Origin: Chitinophaga varians
GTDB taxonomy: Bacteria > Bacteroidota > Bacteroidia > Chitinophagales > Chitinophagaceae
Length of the DNA stretch: 64,000 nt
NCBI RefSeq assembly: GCF_012641275.1
Contig: NZ_JABAIA010000002.1
Span: 434,001 to 498,000, forward strand
Reading direction: 5' to 3'
The position numbers and the translations under genes are program-made. Of the stretch, positions 1 to 8,570 are shown piece by piece (positions within the stretch are counted from its first letter, which is position 1; each line of letters opens with the position of its first letter). The notes beneath the pieces are model-generated. The model was not told the DNA's origin, made no database searches, and was given only the letters and a program-made list of their open reading frames with translations.

Positions 1-1353
1 TGCGCGGAAAGCGGCCTGATTGAGTTTATCATCTTCCAGTACAAGGATAATATAGTCCTGGTATATTTCTTTTACCGGTTCAACATGACCTGCCTCCTGT
101 ACTTTATGACCTTCTTTCAGCGGGATGCTCAACGTGAAACTGGTAGTGCTGCCGGAAGCATCGGCGGTAATCGTGCCATTGATTTTTTCCACCAGTTGTT
201 TGGTGATAGACAGTCCCAGTCCGGTGCTTTCCGATTTGTTTTCCCTGTTGGCGTGAGATACAAAGGGAAGGAAGATTTCATTGAGTTGTTCCGGATTCAG
301 CGAACTGATATTGTGTGTTTCAATATGGATTTGCTCACCGGCTTTTAATACATTGAAGCGCACTACCGTGTTTTTGGCGGCGTATTTCAGCGCGTTGGAC
401 GCCAGGTTGTTGATGATTTTGCTGAGGATGGTATCGTCGGAGAGGATATATTCCGGTAGTTGGGCATCGTAGTTCAATACCACATTGATTTTCCGGGAAG
501 ACGCGATGGGGCGTTGCATCAGTATACATTCGTTGATGCATTCCCGTAGGTTAAAGCTCTCATTTTTTACTTCGTTGAACTGATTTTCTTCTATCTTGGC
601 GAGGTCCAGCTGATTATTGATAATTTCCCTGATCAGGAGGGACGCCACCTGCAGATGTTCCGTTTCCTTACGGATAGCAGTTACCAGCGAGCTGTCATTC
701 AGTTGTGCCACTTTTTCGTTGAGCCCCTCGGCGATACCCATGATAGAGGTCAGCGGCGTCCTGATTTCATGATTGGTTTCCCGCAGGTATTTTGTTTTGG
801 CTTCGGACGCTTTTTTCAGTTCCGCCATCATGGTTCGCACCTGTTTGATATAGAAATAAAGCATGATACCATTGAGCGCCGTACCGGTCAGCACAACGAT
901 CAGCCGGATAGCCAGCATGCTGTTGTGGCTGAAAGCGATAGGTTTAAACCAGTGGAACGTATAATTCAGCTCCAGGAGGACGACCATTGCGCCAACATAG
1001 GTCCAGAACAGGTTCCGTGTTTTCCTGCTGGTCATCAGCAGATCAGAAGCACCCATGAGGAAGGCGGCAAGCAGGTGTATTTCGGAGATAGGTCCCAGCA
1101 CGATACCATAAAACACCAGCGCAGCGTCCAATACCACAAAAAATATCAGGATAACCCTATCTATACCGATGCGCCGATGCAGTAATGGCAGGCAGAAAAA
1201 CAGTATGCCGACAAACAACTCAAGATAAAAAGCCGGTGCAAAATCAATCAGGTAAAACACTGCCATGCCAAGGGTAAGCGATAGCACAGCCAGCAGCAGA
1301 CAGATCGTATTAAAAAAAGAGACGGGTTTATCGGAATAGGCAGTAAGTTTCAT
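1..1353 (-). CDS. Hybrid sensor histidine kinase (3' end outside window)
   Basis: The reading frame starts at ATG 1353 and stays open for 451 codons to the left edge, so the C-terminus is missing. About six hydrophobic helices fill residues 12-175, so the sensor lies in the inner membrane without a large periplasmic domain. The dimerisation/phosphoacceptor box reads NHEIRTPLTSIMG, with His at about residue 195. The ATPase domain follows, with an N-box (NNLASNALKYA), a G box (STGLGLSITKQLVEKING) and a serine-rich end. The last residues, YIILVLEDDKLNQAAF, are the first strand and acidic pocket of a response-regulator receiver domain, so this is a hybrid kinase. Its target would lie to the left of the window. 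The signal sensed cannot be read from the sequence. The kinase call is firm. Confidence 0.93.
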   Translation of the reverse strand, partial: MKLTAYSDKPVSFFNTICLLLAVLSLTLGMAVFYLIDFAPAFYLELFVGILFFCLPLLHRRIGIDRVILIFFVVLDAALVFYGIVLGPISEIHLLAAFLMGASDLLMTSRKTRNLFWTYVGAMVVLLELNYTFHWFKPIAFSHNSMLAIRLIVVLTGTALNGIMLYFYIKQVRTMMAELKKASEAKTKYLRETNHEIRTPLTSIMGIAEGLNEKVAQLNDSSLVTAIRKETEHLQVASLLIREIINNQLDLAKIEENQFNEVKNESFNLRECINECILMQRPIASSRKINVVLNYDAQLPEYILSDDTILSKIINNLASNALKYAAKNTVVRFNVLKAGEQIHIETHNISSLNPEQLNEIFLPFVSHANRENKSESTGLGLSITKQLVEKINGTITADASGSTTSFTLSIPLKEGHKVQEAGHVEPVKEIYQDYIILVLEDDKLNQAAFRA

Positions 1354-1473
1354 AGTCGTTTTTCATTATTCAAATAGTGGCATGGATAATGTATCCCGAA
1401 ATTAGTTTTTTCCCGGCATAACAGGGTACATTAAGCGAAAATTTGAATAGCAAATTCAAGCTGTCTGGCTGGG

Positions 1474-2178
1474 TTAACAGGAGGTATGATGATTGGCACG
1501 CCTTGTTTTCACAATGCCCGGAAGATATTTGTTTTTTTGTTGGGTATTTTCAAGTCCCAGGCGTTGATATACTGAACCGCCGATCCCTGGAATAACTTCG
1601 CCGAGACTGTTTACTTCGGTATCTTTTGCGAAGTAAAGGAACTCAAATTTGCTGCTGATAGGTTGAGCGAATTCATTTTTAAGGTTGGGTATTGCCTGTT
1701 CGAAGAGAACCGGAGATGCAATGATTATTTTTTGCGGGTTAATTCTTTCTATCAGATAAGTCAAATTTGTCTTAACAACACAAGACGTGTTTATGATTGA
1801 TTTGCAGATAATGAGAATGTCCACATCATCCAACGATTCAATATACTTTTTAATAATCGGAGCAACAGGATAGTCTTTATTTTCAAAAGCATCTGCGCGG
1901 GTGTTCCAGAATACAGCCAGGTTGATCTTTGCGGTATGTTGTTCCAGATCATCCAGTATACCTTTAGATAACCAGTCCGCATCTTCAGATGAGCAGGCGA
2001 GCGTAATAGTGCTTTGGGAGGATAATTTTTGAGTGTCCCGGATGATGTTTGATAACGCGCCTCCAAGCTGGTAAAAGGCACTGGCATAGTCTTCAATCCC
2101 GGTATTCAGGTCTGAAAGCATGTCCAACAGTGATTTTACCTTGGATGAATTTTGTGCGTATGTGCTTAACTGGCGCAT
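1474..2178 (-). CDS. Phosphoribosyltransferase-like protein of a two-gene conflict-type cassette
   Basis: This is a 234-residue soluble protein without signal peptide. Its ATG overlaps the stop of the upstream gene by one base (TAATG at 2176-2180), so the two are translationally coupled. The C-terminal half looks like a type I phosphoribosyltransferase-like Rossmann domain: a strand PQKIIIASPVLF follows a segment rich in Asp and Ile, and the end carries GEVIPGIGGSVYQRLGL, a motif I associate with PRTase-like domains found in prokaryotic conflict systems. The N-terminal 60 residues are helical. The pair is AT-richer than its neighbours, which fits an acquired cassette. The PRTase assignment rests on motif memory only; no enzymatic activity should be assumed. 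Confidence 0.6.
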   Translation of the reverse strand: MRQLSTYAQNSSKVKSLLDMLSDLNTGIEDYASAFYQLGGALSNIIRDTQKLSSQSTITLACSSEDADWLSKGILDDLEQHTAKINLAVFWNTRADAFENKDYPVAPIIKKYIESLDDVDILIICKSIINTSCVVKTNLTYLIERINPQKIIIASPVLFEQAIPNLKNEFAQPISSKFEFLYFAKDTEVNSLGEVIPGIGGSVYQRLGLENTQQKNKYLPGIVKTRRANHHTSC

Positions 2179-3044
2179 TATGAAAGGATTAGAGGTTCCA
2201 GTTCGTTGAATGTGGCCGGATGTTCCGCAATAATCTCACTTTCAATATTACGAAATTCCTGAGAATTAATCATATATGGCACAAAGCCACTATCATAGTC
2301 CCCATAGTAGTAAGCAAGGTATCCCTGTACAATTTGGTACCTGAAGTTGGGGATAACATCGAGGATAGCAACTAATTGCGGCGATAATGTAAGTACGGTA
2401 GCAGATTTGAGAAATATATAGGCGCCCCTTGACTCAATTTTAGCCAGTAAGTGATCGAGGGAAACGTTTTGCCCGCCACTCGCAACCCAGGCTCCTACAA
2501 AATGGGAGACCAATGACTGGAGTTTATCTGTATCGGTGGATGCACAAAGTGCTGTTGCTGCCTGCCTGAATACTCTGCAATTCACCACTTGCCTATCAAT
2601 TGTATTGGACCACGGAAAGTGATACACGGTACACACATTGGTTAGTGTTTTGGCTAGATTGTAATGCATAGACTTGTGTACTTTTCGTTTGGATACGACC
2701 AATTCCAGACAAAAATTAACCCCTTTTTTGGTGAGATTATCTTTTTGCTGGTGAAAGTCGTATGATAAAGTACCCGGAGTTGTTCTTTTACCCCAATGCA
2801 GCGTATGCGAGGTCCTAAGTTGATAACAAGTTTCATGCGGTTCCCCGGGGATTAGATTTTGTATCCATAAATCATCGACATATCCTCTTCCCTGACTGGA
2901 TACTACAATGCTGTTTAATTGGGACCTGAACTTTTCCGTTAGCTGCATTATTTTAAAACAGGCAAAACAAGTTTCGTAATCGTTTCCTTTTTTGTTGATT
3001 GCTCCCCCGGAATGTTTTCTTCTGAGGTAAAGGCTTTTGGGCAT
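2178..3044 (-). CDS. Predicted nuclease-like protein, first gene of the cassette
   Basis: A 288-residue protein starting at ATG 3044, with no signal peptide or membrane segment. The first 100 residues follow the layout of PD-(D/E)xK-type dsDNA nuclease domains used in defence systems: GGAINKKGNDYE near residue 13, a VDDLWI strand near residue 55, and then CYQLRTS near residue 73. The last motif is where a Q-x-K signature is expected, and the usual lysine appears to be replaced by Arg/Thr, so activity may be altered. The rest is alpha/beta with an aromatic-rich C-terminus. It is coupled to the PRTase-like gene by a TAATG overlap. It could instead be a non-catalytic recognition subunit. I do not recognise a named family with certainty. 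Confidence 0.5.
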   Translation of the reverse strand: MPKSLYLRRKHSGGAINKKGNDYETCFACFKIMQLTEKFRSQLNSIVVSSQGRGYVDDLWIQNLIPGEPHETCYQLRTSHTLHWGKRTTPGTLSYDFHQQKDNLTKKGVNFCLELVVSKRKVHKSMHYNLAKTLTNVCTVYHFPWSNTIDRQVVNCRVFRQAATALCASTDTDKLQSLVSHFVGAWVASGGQNVSLDHLLAKIESRGAYIFLKSATVLTLSPQLVAILDVIPNFRYQIVQGYLAYYYGDYDSGFVPYMINSQEFRNIESEIIAEHPATFNELEPLILS

Positions 3045-3071
3045 TTATAGCTGAATTGACAGGGTTAATAT

Positions 3072-3087
3072 GGAGATCATGATCTCC
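3072..3087. promoter_or_regulatory. Perfect 16-bp palindrome upstream of the nuclease-like/PRTase cassette
   Basis: GGAGATCATGATCTCC is a perfect inverted repeat with no spacer, 28 bases upstream of the first cassette gene and within the divergent intergenic region shared with the SWIM gene. Its position suits a dimeric repressor operator; this role is inferred. Confidence 0.45.
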
Positions 3088-3171
3088 CAGGTAAAAATAT
3101 AAAAAACAGATGGTAAAAAAATTATCATTGCAGATGTGGCAATAAAGGGCATATGTTATTGATCCTTACAC

Positions 3172-3179
3172 TATTTTTG
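3172..3179 (+). promoter_or_regulatory. Candidate -7 promoter element for the SWIM-protein operon
   Basis: TATTTTTG matches the Bacteroidota -7 consensus TAnnTTTG and lies 47 bases before the start codon of the next gene. No convincing TTTG -33 box sits at the expected distance. Confidence 0.35.
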
Positions 3180-3226
3180 TTCAGATACACATATTGCCTA
3201 TATCCGAAATGCCAGGATAGAAATGA

Positions 3227-4594
3227 ATGTTCCATTTTACCATTGACATGATACCCGAGACGAACACTATCAGTTACAGTTACCCAGTTCCATCGGTTTT
3301 TATTGCCGGGGGAGCGCCCCGTTTATTGCTGGCGGGATATAGTGAGACAGAAAAGGCCACCGGTCCGGCTTTTTTCCAGGGAAGCCTGGAACAGCCTTAT
3401 ATCACGGCCCGTTGCCTGATAGCTTTGTCGAATGTGGTGAGATCATCATTTACCCTTACGCCCGCTACCGCCGCCATGATGAAAGACCCGATTGTGACCA
3501 CTGGTGCGGAGAAACTTCGGTTTGAAGGTTTTTCCCAATGTGCAGGCGTATATGCGCGGGTGGACGTACTGCCAGGAGGCCATAGCGGCAGTTTTCCAGC
3601 CAGCGGTACGGTGAACGTGGATTTCAATCAGCCGATGATCAATGCCTTGCATGCTGTCAGCAGGAACGATACTTTGCAGCTGACGGTGAATGCGCGGGAA
3701 ATCAGCGTACAAAGCCAGCCTACGGAGCGTATTACAGAAAAGAAAGTGCCGTTGCCGGTGAAATGGATCAAAGGCCTGACAACAGTGCAACTGTTCCTGG
3801 CGGCGTCAGAGAAAGTGCATACTTTGAACAAGGTGCAGCTGCGGCAGCTGTTTCAGGGCATTCCGGCCGGCGCTGTGAAAACGGATTATTACCTGACCGT
3901 GCGAGGCAACAGGCCTGCGTTTTCCCCGGTGAAAGCGGCCAATGCTGTTTGTGTGGGCGGCATACACCGGCTGCGCTTACTGGAGCCATTGTTGCCGTTG
4001 GCTGACGAACTGCAGGTATTTGTGCATCCGGACATGCAGAGCACTACGTGGCAGTTGTATTTTGGTAACGTAAGATTTAGCCTTAGCCTGTCGCGTGAGG
4101 CCTGGCGTGGCTTTTCAGGTGAGGGCGCCGCATTGGATTCACTCATTGCTGATGTGCCGGACCGCCTCATCAGCGCGATGGACAAGTACGGGCATGTGAA
4201 CCAGGAATTTAATGCCACTTTGCTGGCGGTGGAAGAGCAGGCGGGTTTTGAAGAGATAGACCAGCTGACAACGCGTCTTGCTGCCATGGGGCTGCTGGGA
4301 TTTGACCTGGACGACAACGTATATTTTTACCGCCGCCTGCCATTTAAGCTCAACAGGATCATGAGCCTGAACCCGCGCATGAAAGACGCGGAGCAGCTGT
4401 TAGCGGAAGATAAAGTGGCCATCATCTCCCGGCAACAAGATAAGGTGGAAGCCCGTGTTGCCGGAAGTGGCGTTACTCATACCGTGATGATCGATGGTGA
4501 TATGGCGCGCTGTACCTGTACCTGGTTTGCCAAACACCAGGGGGAACGCGGCCCTTGCAAACATATTCTTGCTGTACGAAAAAAGATCAATTGA
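3227..4594 (+). CDS. SWIM zinc-finger protein
   Basis: This 455-residue protein ends in a SWIM zinc finger, CxC-x(n)-CxH, with Cys429, Cys431, Cys444 and His446 (CTCTW...GPCKH). SWIM fingers bind zinc and take part in nucleic-acid or protein contacts. The preceding 400 residues show no enzymatic motif I recognise and are predicted soluble. The downstream gene begins 23 bases after the stop and is a large DUF6493-like protein; this pairing recurs in Bacteroidota, often beside a MoxR-type ATPase and a VWA protein, which are absent here. Start at ATG 3227; the ATG at 3248 is an alternative. The SWIM finger is clear, the cellular role is unknown. Confidence 0.85.
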   Translation: MFHFTIDMIPETNTISYSYPVPSVFIAGGAPRLLLAGYSETEKATGPAFFQGSLEQPYITARCLIALSNVVRSSFTLTPATAAMMKDPIVTTGAEKLRFEGFSQCAGVYARVDVLPGGHSGSFPASGTVNVDFNQPMINALHAVSRNDTLQLTVNAREISVQSQPTERITEKKVPLPVKWIKGLTTVQLFLAASEKVHTLNKVQLRQLFQGIPAGAVKTDYYLTVRGNRPAFSPVKAANAVCVGGIHRLRLLEPLLPLADELQVFVHPDMQSTTWQLYFGNVRFSLSLSREAWRGFSGEGAALDSLIADVPDRLISAMDKYGHVNQEFNATLLAVEEQAGFEEIDQLTTRLAAMGLLGFDLDDNVYFYRRLPFKLNRIMSLNPRMKDAEQLLAEDKVAIISRQQDKVEARVAGSGVTHTVMIDGDMARCTCTWFAKHQGERGPCKHILAVRKKIN

Positions 4595-4617
4595 CATTTA
4601 ACCCGAAAAATGATTGT

Positions 4618-7452
4618 ATGACACATCTGGAAGAACTGGAGCAGTTGTTGACCATGGAGCGCGAACAGGATATCGTGCCATTTTTACAACGTTTAACCCC
4701 TGATGAAAAAAAAGCACTTAAACCGGGATTGACCAAACTGGCGGCCTATTACTCAGCGTTTGTGGAAGTTGGTTCCAACGGCTGGAAGAGCAGAATGACA
4801 GCACAACAGGCGAAGATGTTGGCCATCGCTGCATTTGTGTGTTACGACAGTAATGCATTTCAGCGTTCTAATTTCCATTTTACGTTGTTCCGCGAGCGTT
4901 TGCTGGAGAAAGTTATCTCCTGGTATATGCCAGACTGGTTCGATGGATGGATGCAGGAAATGGCTGAAAAGGATACCTTACCTGGTGATGTGAATTATTG
5001 GCAGATGCTGGACCTGCACGCCCGCGGATTACTTACGTTAACGCCTGCACTGGTAGTAAGCAGGCTGCCGATGGCGATTAACGGGAACCATCGGCTGTAC
5101 GAACCTGCACGTTTGTTTGAGTTCCCCATTACTTTGACAGAACACTTCTGGTACCTGTTCGAATATCCATCCAATATACATTTCAGTGACAGCTGGACGA
5201 ACAGCAAAAAAACGGGTGAACTGGAGCCCAACTGGAAAGGGTTTATTCAGCAGTACACCGGCGATGATACCATCGACCGGATGCGGGTACTGGAAGAATG
5301 CCTGAAAGCCGTTAACCGGAATTTCAATAAACTACAGGCCGGCTGGTTTGTGGACCTGTTGACATTGCTGAAGCCTGAGAAAGCAGAGCTGATGCAGCTA
5401 CAGCCTTTGTTACTACAGGCGTTAAGTTCTCCACAAACGAAAGCTGTCAACGCAGCGTTGGGTTATCTGAAGGTACTGGCCACGGAAAAAGCGTTTGATC
5501 ATCAGGCATTGCTGGACCATCTGCCGCAGGTGATGGCGACTGATAAAAAGAATATTATCACCACCACCATCCAGATACTGGAGAAGGCTGGTAAAATACA
5601 CCCGGAAATTAAGCCACAGGCTTGTCTGGAGCTCTGTGCGGCTTTCCTTTCCAAAGAGGAAGATTTACAGGCCAAAGCCGCGAAACTGATATTGCAATGG
5701 GCTGATAAAAATGATGCTGCTTTAAGTGAGCAGCTTTCCCAATATGCAGGCAGTATGCTCGCCAGCACGCGCCATGCTTTGCAGGAGCTGATGAAAGATC
5801 ATGAAGAAGTGGAAACCGCAGCGCACGAAGAAACGGAGAGATTGCCGCTGATCGGGGAACATAACCGTATTGTTACTGAAGACCTGGTGTTTTTTGCCAG
5901 CCAGGTTTTTGAAAATAACGTCACCTGGCATTTTGATCTGTTGCCGGCTATGTTACTGGCGGCGCAGGATACCATGACCACTGAGATGTTATGGCAGCTG
6001 GAGCCTGCGTTGCAACGGGCCGCTACCGTGTTGAAACGGCCGTCCGGCAACATGGGGCTGTTGGATGTTACCCTTGCTGTTTTTTTTCTGAACTATGGCA
6101 AATGGATGGCAGATAACGATGCCGGCTATACGGCAAAACTGAATGACGCCAAAGGCGCCCAGCACTGGTGGCGTATAAGGCATGAGATGCCTGAGCTGGA
6201 GCACTGGAAGACTTCACGTACAGAGACGGCAGTATATATGCCTCACCGGAAATTGCTGATACTGGCTTTGAAAAAGATCCGGGAGAAAGATCCGTTGCCA
6301 TTGCTTTCCACGCCTACGCACGAACCGGGCTGGATAGACCCGGTGATATTGGTGCAACGCATGACACAATACCTGTCTGCCGGCGTACAGCCGGACGTAC
6401 TGGATTTACAGACAGCGATCGCGCGGTGTGCCTTGCAGGATACTGCCGCAGCGCTGACGTTAGTGCAGCAGTGGCCGGCCGGCGAATATCAGCAGTTGTT
6501 TACTTTCCTGTTGAATGCCGCTGCTTTGCCGCAGGGGCCCTTCACGATGGAAGCTGCCTGGATGCAGGTCGGACTGACCAAGGCGCCGTTCACCACTTAT
6601 GAGGCTTTTGCGGCATTTTCGTATAACCGCTTGCCGGTAGCACTGCTCAACGGCGCCTATGAGTGGAAAACAGGTGGCAAGCCGTACCTTGCCTATGGCA
6701 AATACAACGCAGAAAAGAGAGAATATGACCGGTATATGTCAGAGGAACTGGTGATGAACATTACCTTTCCGGAGGGCGATATTCTCAAGGGAAGCACACC
6801 ATTGTTGCAGGAATACCTGAATGGCGTGGGACAATACATGTCTGTTTCGATTACGGATGTGGCCAGGCTGCTGTTGCTGACGCCTAATCATCCGGATGTG
6901 CTGCTGGCGAGGGTATTGCAATCCTGTCAGCGTTCTTCCGGGTATTATGAGGTGAACGAAACAGGTATCGTGTTAAACACGCTGAAAACGTTGCACAGCC
7001 TGGACATCCCGCTTTCAGAAATGAGGTATCTCTCTATTGCCCTGTCTATGTTGCACGCTGATAAAACCGTGAAGGGGTACGCTACCGAATACTGGAGCAG
7101 CCGTCTGCCTGACCGCATCAGCAGTGAAAAACTGGGACGGATGATCGGTCTGCAGCAGCGGGTGGCCTGGGCGCCCATGAAACGGCTCACCGACCTGATC
7201 AGCGCACAAACGCAGGTCAGCCGCCTGCAAAATGAGGAACTGGAAATGCTGCTGACGGCCTGCCTGTCTGTGTTTACAGAAACGCCGGTAAAAGACCTGA
7301 AAAAGCTGCTGGAAGTATATGCGGAAGTACTGGCCATCAATAACAGCAATATCCGTAATGCGGAGGTGATAAACCTGCTGAACGCCTGGCAGGGCAGCAG
7401 TACCGTGAAGAAGGCGGCGCAGCAGCTGCTGAAACGGGTAGTACCTGAATAG
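4618..7452 (+). CDS. Large helical repeat protein, DUF6493-like
   Basis: I chose ATG 4618 (MTHLEELEQLL) because it lies just after the SWIM gene; an earlier non-canonical start would overlap it. The product of 944 residues is soluble, leucine-rich and mostly helical, with features of an ARM/HEAT-type solenoid (for example stretches near residues 240-400 and 830-930). It has no signal peptide and no catalytic motif I can identify. Family knowledge: DUF6493 proteins lie next to SWIM-finger proteins in Bacteroidota, and the two are probably one functional unit. The DUF number is from memory of that context and should be treated as moderate confidence. Confidence 0.65.
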   Translation: MTHLEELEQLLTMEREQDIVPFLQRLTPDEKKALKPGLTKLAAYYSAFVEVGSNGWKSRMTAQQAKMLAIAAFVCYDSNAFQRSNFHFTLFRERLLEKVISWYMPDWFDGWMQEMAEKDTLPGDVNYWQMLDLHARGLLTLTPALVVSRLPMAINGNHRLYEPARLFEFPITLTEHFWYLFEYPSNIHFSDSWTNSKKTGELEPNWKGFIQQYTGDDTIDRMRVLEECLKAVNRNFNKLQAGWFVDLLTLLKPEKAELMQLQPLLLQALSSPQTKAVNAALGYLKVLATEKAFDHQALLDHLPQVMATDKKNIITTTIQILEKAGKIHPEIKPQACLELCAAFLSKEEDLQAKAAKLILQWADKNDAALSEQLSQYAGSMLASTRHALQELMKDHEEVETAAHEETERLPLIGEHNRIVTEDLVFFASQVFENNVTWHFDLLPAMLLAAQDTMTTEMLWQLEPALQRAATVLKRPSGNMGLLDVTLAVFFLNYGKWMADNDAGYTAKLNDAKGAQHWWRIRHEMPELEHWKTSRTETAVYMPHRKLLILALKKIREKDPLPLLSTPTHEPGWIDPVILVQRMTQYLSAGVQPDVLDLQTAIARCALQDTAAALTLVQQWPAGEYQQLFTFLLNAAALPQGPFTMEAAWMQVGLTKAPFTTYEAFAAFSYNRLPVALLNGAYEWKTGGKPYLAYGKYNAEKREYDRYMSEELVMNITFPEGDILKGSTPLLQEYLNGVGQYMSVSITDVARLLLLTPNHPDVLLARVLQSCQRSSGYYEVNETGIVLNTLKTLHSLDIPLSEMRYLSIALSMLHADKTVKGYATEYWSSRLPDRISSEKLGRMIGLQQRVAWAPMKRLTDLISAQTQVSRLQNEELEMLLTACLSVFTETPVKDLKKLLEVYAEVLAINNSNIRNAEVINLLNAWQGSSTVKKAAQQLLKRVVPE

Positions 7453-7467
7453 GCCGTTTTTTCTGTG

Positions 7468-7475
7468 TACTTTTG
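7468..7475 (+). promoter_or_regulatory. Candidate -7 promoter element for the GlxA-type regulator
   Basis: TACTTTTG matches TAnnTTTG exactly and sits 12 bases before the ATG at 7488, giving a very short leader. No clear -33 box is present; the gene may also be read through from the DUF6493-like gene, which ends 35 bases upstream. Confidence 0.35.
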
Positions 7476-7487
7476 AAAAAATATCAG

Positions 7488-8486
7488 ATGTCTGCATCCA
7501 AAAAACTGGTCGTCATAGTACCGATGGAAGGTACGTCCCTGCTGGATATTGCCGGTCCCTGCGATGTTTTCGCGCAGGCCACTAAAATACTCCGCAATGA
7601 TCCGCAGCAGCCGGAGGAAGGGTATGAGATACTGCTGGCTTCGCCGGGAGAGGGCCATCACCTGAAAACGCAAAGCGGTGTAGAAGTGGTATGCCCGGTA
7701 ACGGTAGCAGAGCTGGACCGGCCTATTGATACGTTGCTGATAGCCGGTTTGGGCACTGAATTTTTTGAATACAACCGCCACGATTTTTATAAATGGCTGA
7801 AAGAAGTGTATCCCCGCCTGCGCCGTATTGGCTCCGTTTGTATCGGGGCGTACGCGCTGGCGCGGGCGGGGCTGCTGAATGGCCGCCGCGCTACCACCCA
7901 CTGGCAATACAGCCAGGATTTCCAGGAGCAGCACCCCGATGTCCAGGTAGATACCAATCCTTTTTATACCCGTGACGGGAACGTATATACGTCGGGGGGC
8001 CTGGCCTCCGGTATCGATCTGGCCCTTGCCCTGCTGGAAGAGGATTATGGCCGCGACCTGGCGGCGCTGGTCGCTAAAAAGATGGTCATCTACCTGAGGA
8101 AACCCGGGTACCAGACACAATTCGGTGACCTGCTCGATCATCACCAGCTGGCCAATACCCTCGCCGGTAAATTACGGCCCTGGATGGTACAGACACTGCA
8201 TGAAGACCTGAGCGTGGAACGCCTCGCAGCACACGCGAATATGAGCCCCCGTAACTTCGCCCGTGTGTTCCTCAAAGAGTGCGGGCTTACACCAGCTAAA
8301 TTTGTGGAAAAACTACGGGTGGAAACGGCCCGCAAATACCTCGAAGAGAGTGATCTCAGCATAGAACAGATCGCTGAAAAATGCGGCCTTGGCGGCATGG
8401 TGTCCATGCGGCGGGTCTTTCTTCGTCATCTTTCCGTGTCGCCCAGCGATTATCGCCGGAATTTCCGTACCTCCCTCCACCATTGA
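7488..8486 (+). CDS. GlxA-type AraC family transcriptional regulator (DJ-1/PfpI domain plus HTH)
   Basis: The first ATG in frame is 7488 (MSASKKLVVIVPMEG), giving 332 residues. Residues 6-180 form a DJ-1/PfpI (class I glutaminase-like) domain with the nucleophile-elbow type sequence SVCIGAYALARAGLL and the ATTHW segment. Residues 215-325 contain the two AraC-type helix-turn-helices (LSVERLAAHANMSPRNFARVF and LSIEQIAEKCGLGGMVSMRRVF). In this family the DJ-1 domain is a regulatory sensor, not usually an enzyme. It precedes gapdh by 84 bases in the same direction, but that gene has its own strong promoter. Targets and ligand are unknown. Confidence 0.9.
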   Translation: MSASKKLVVIVPMEGTSLLDIAGPCDVFAQATKILRNDPQQPEEGYEILLASPGEGHHLKTQSGVEVVCPVTVAELDRPIDTLLIAGLGTEFFEYNRHDFYKWLKEVYPRLRRIGSVCIGAYALARAGLLNGRRATTHWQYSQDFQEQHPDVQVDTNPFYTRDGNVYTSGGLASGIDLALALLEEDYGRDLAALVAKKMVIYLRKPGYQTQFGDLLDHHQLANTLAGKLRPWMVQTLHEDLSVERLAAHANMSPRNFARVFLKECGLTPAKFVEKLRVETARKYLEESDLSIEQIAEKCGLGGMVSMRRVFLRHLSVSPSDYRRNFRTSLHH

Positions 8487-8514
8487 TGTGGCAGAAACTG
8501 TATATTTTTCGTCA

Positions 8515-8545
8515 TTTGAGACAAGTGACGGTTGGGGTACTTTTG
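8515..8545 (+). promoter_or_regulatory. Consensus Bacteroidota promoter of the GAPDH gene
   Basis: TTTG (8515-8518), a 19-base spacer and TACTTTTG (8538-8545) match the housekeeping sigma consensus TTTG-N19-21-TAnnTTTG. The ATG follows 25 bases after the -7 box. This is one of the two clearest promoters in the window. Confidence 0.8.
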
Positions 8546-8570
8546 TACTGTAACCAAAATTATTCAAGCG

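Noticed and set aside
1474..3087. Mobile element or prophage remnant around the AT-rich cassette
   Set aside because: Base composition suggests transfer, but no integrase, transposase, terminal repeats or tRNA target is visible.
6945..8144. Open frame of 399 codons on the minus strand across the DUF6493-like and GlxA-type genes
   Set aside because: It spans two well-supported plus-strand genes and has no recognisable domain.
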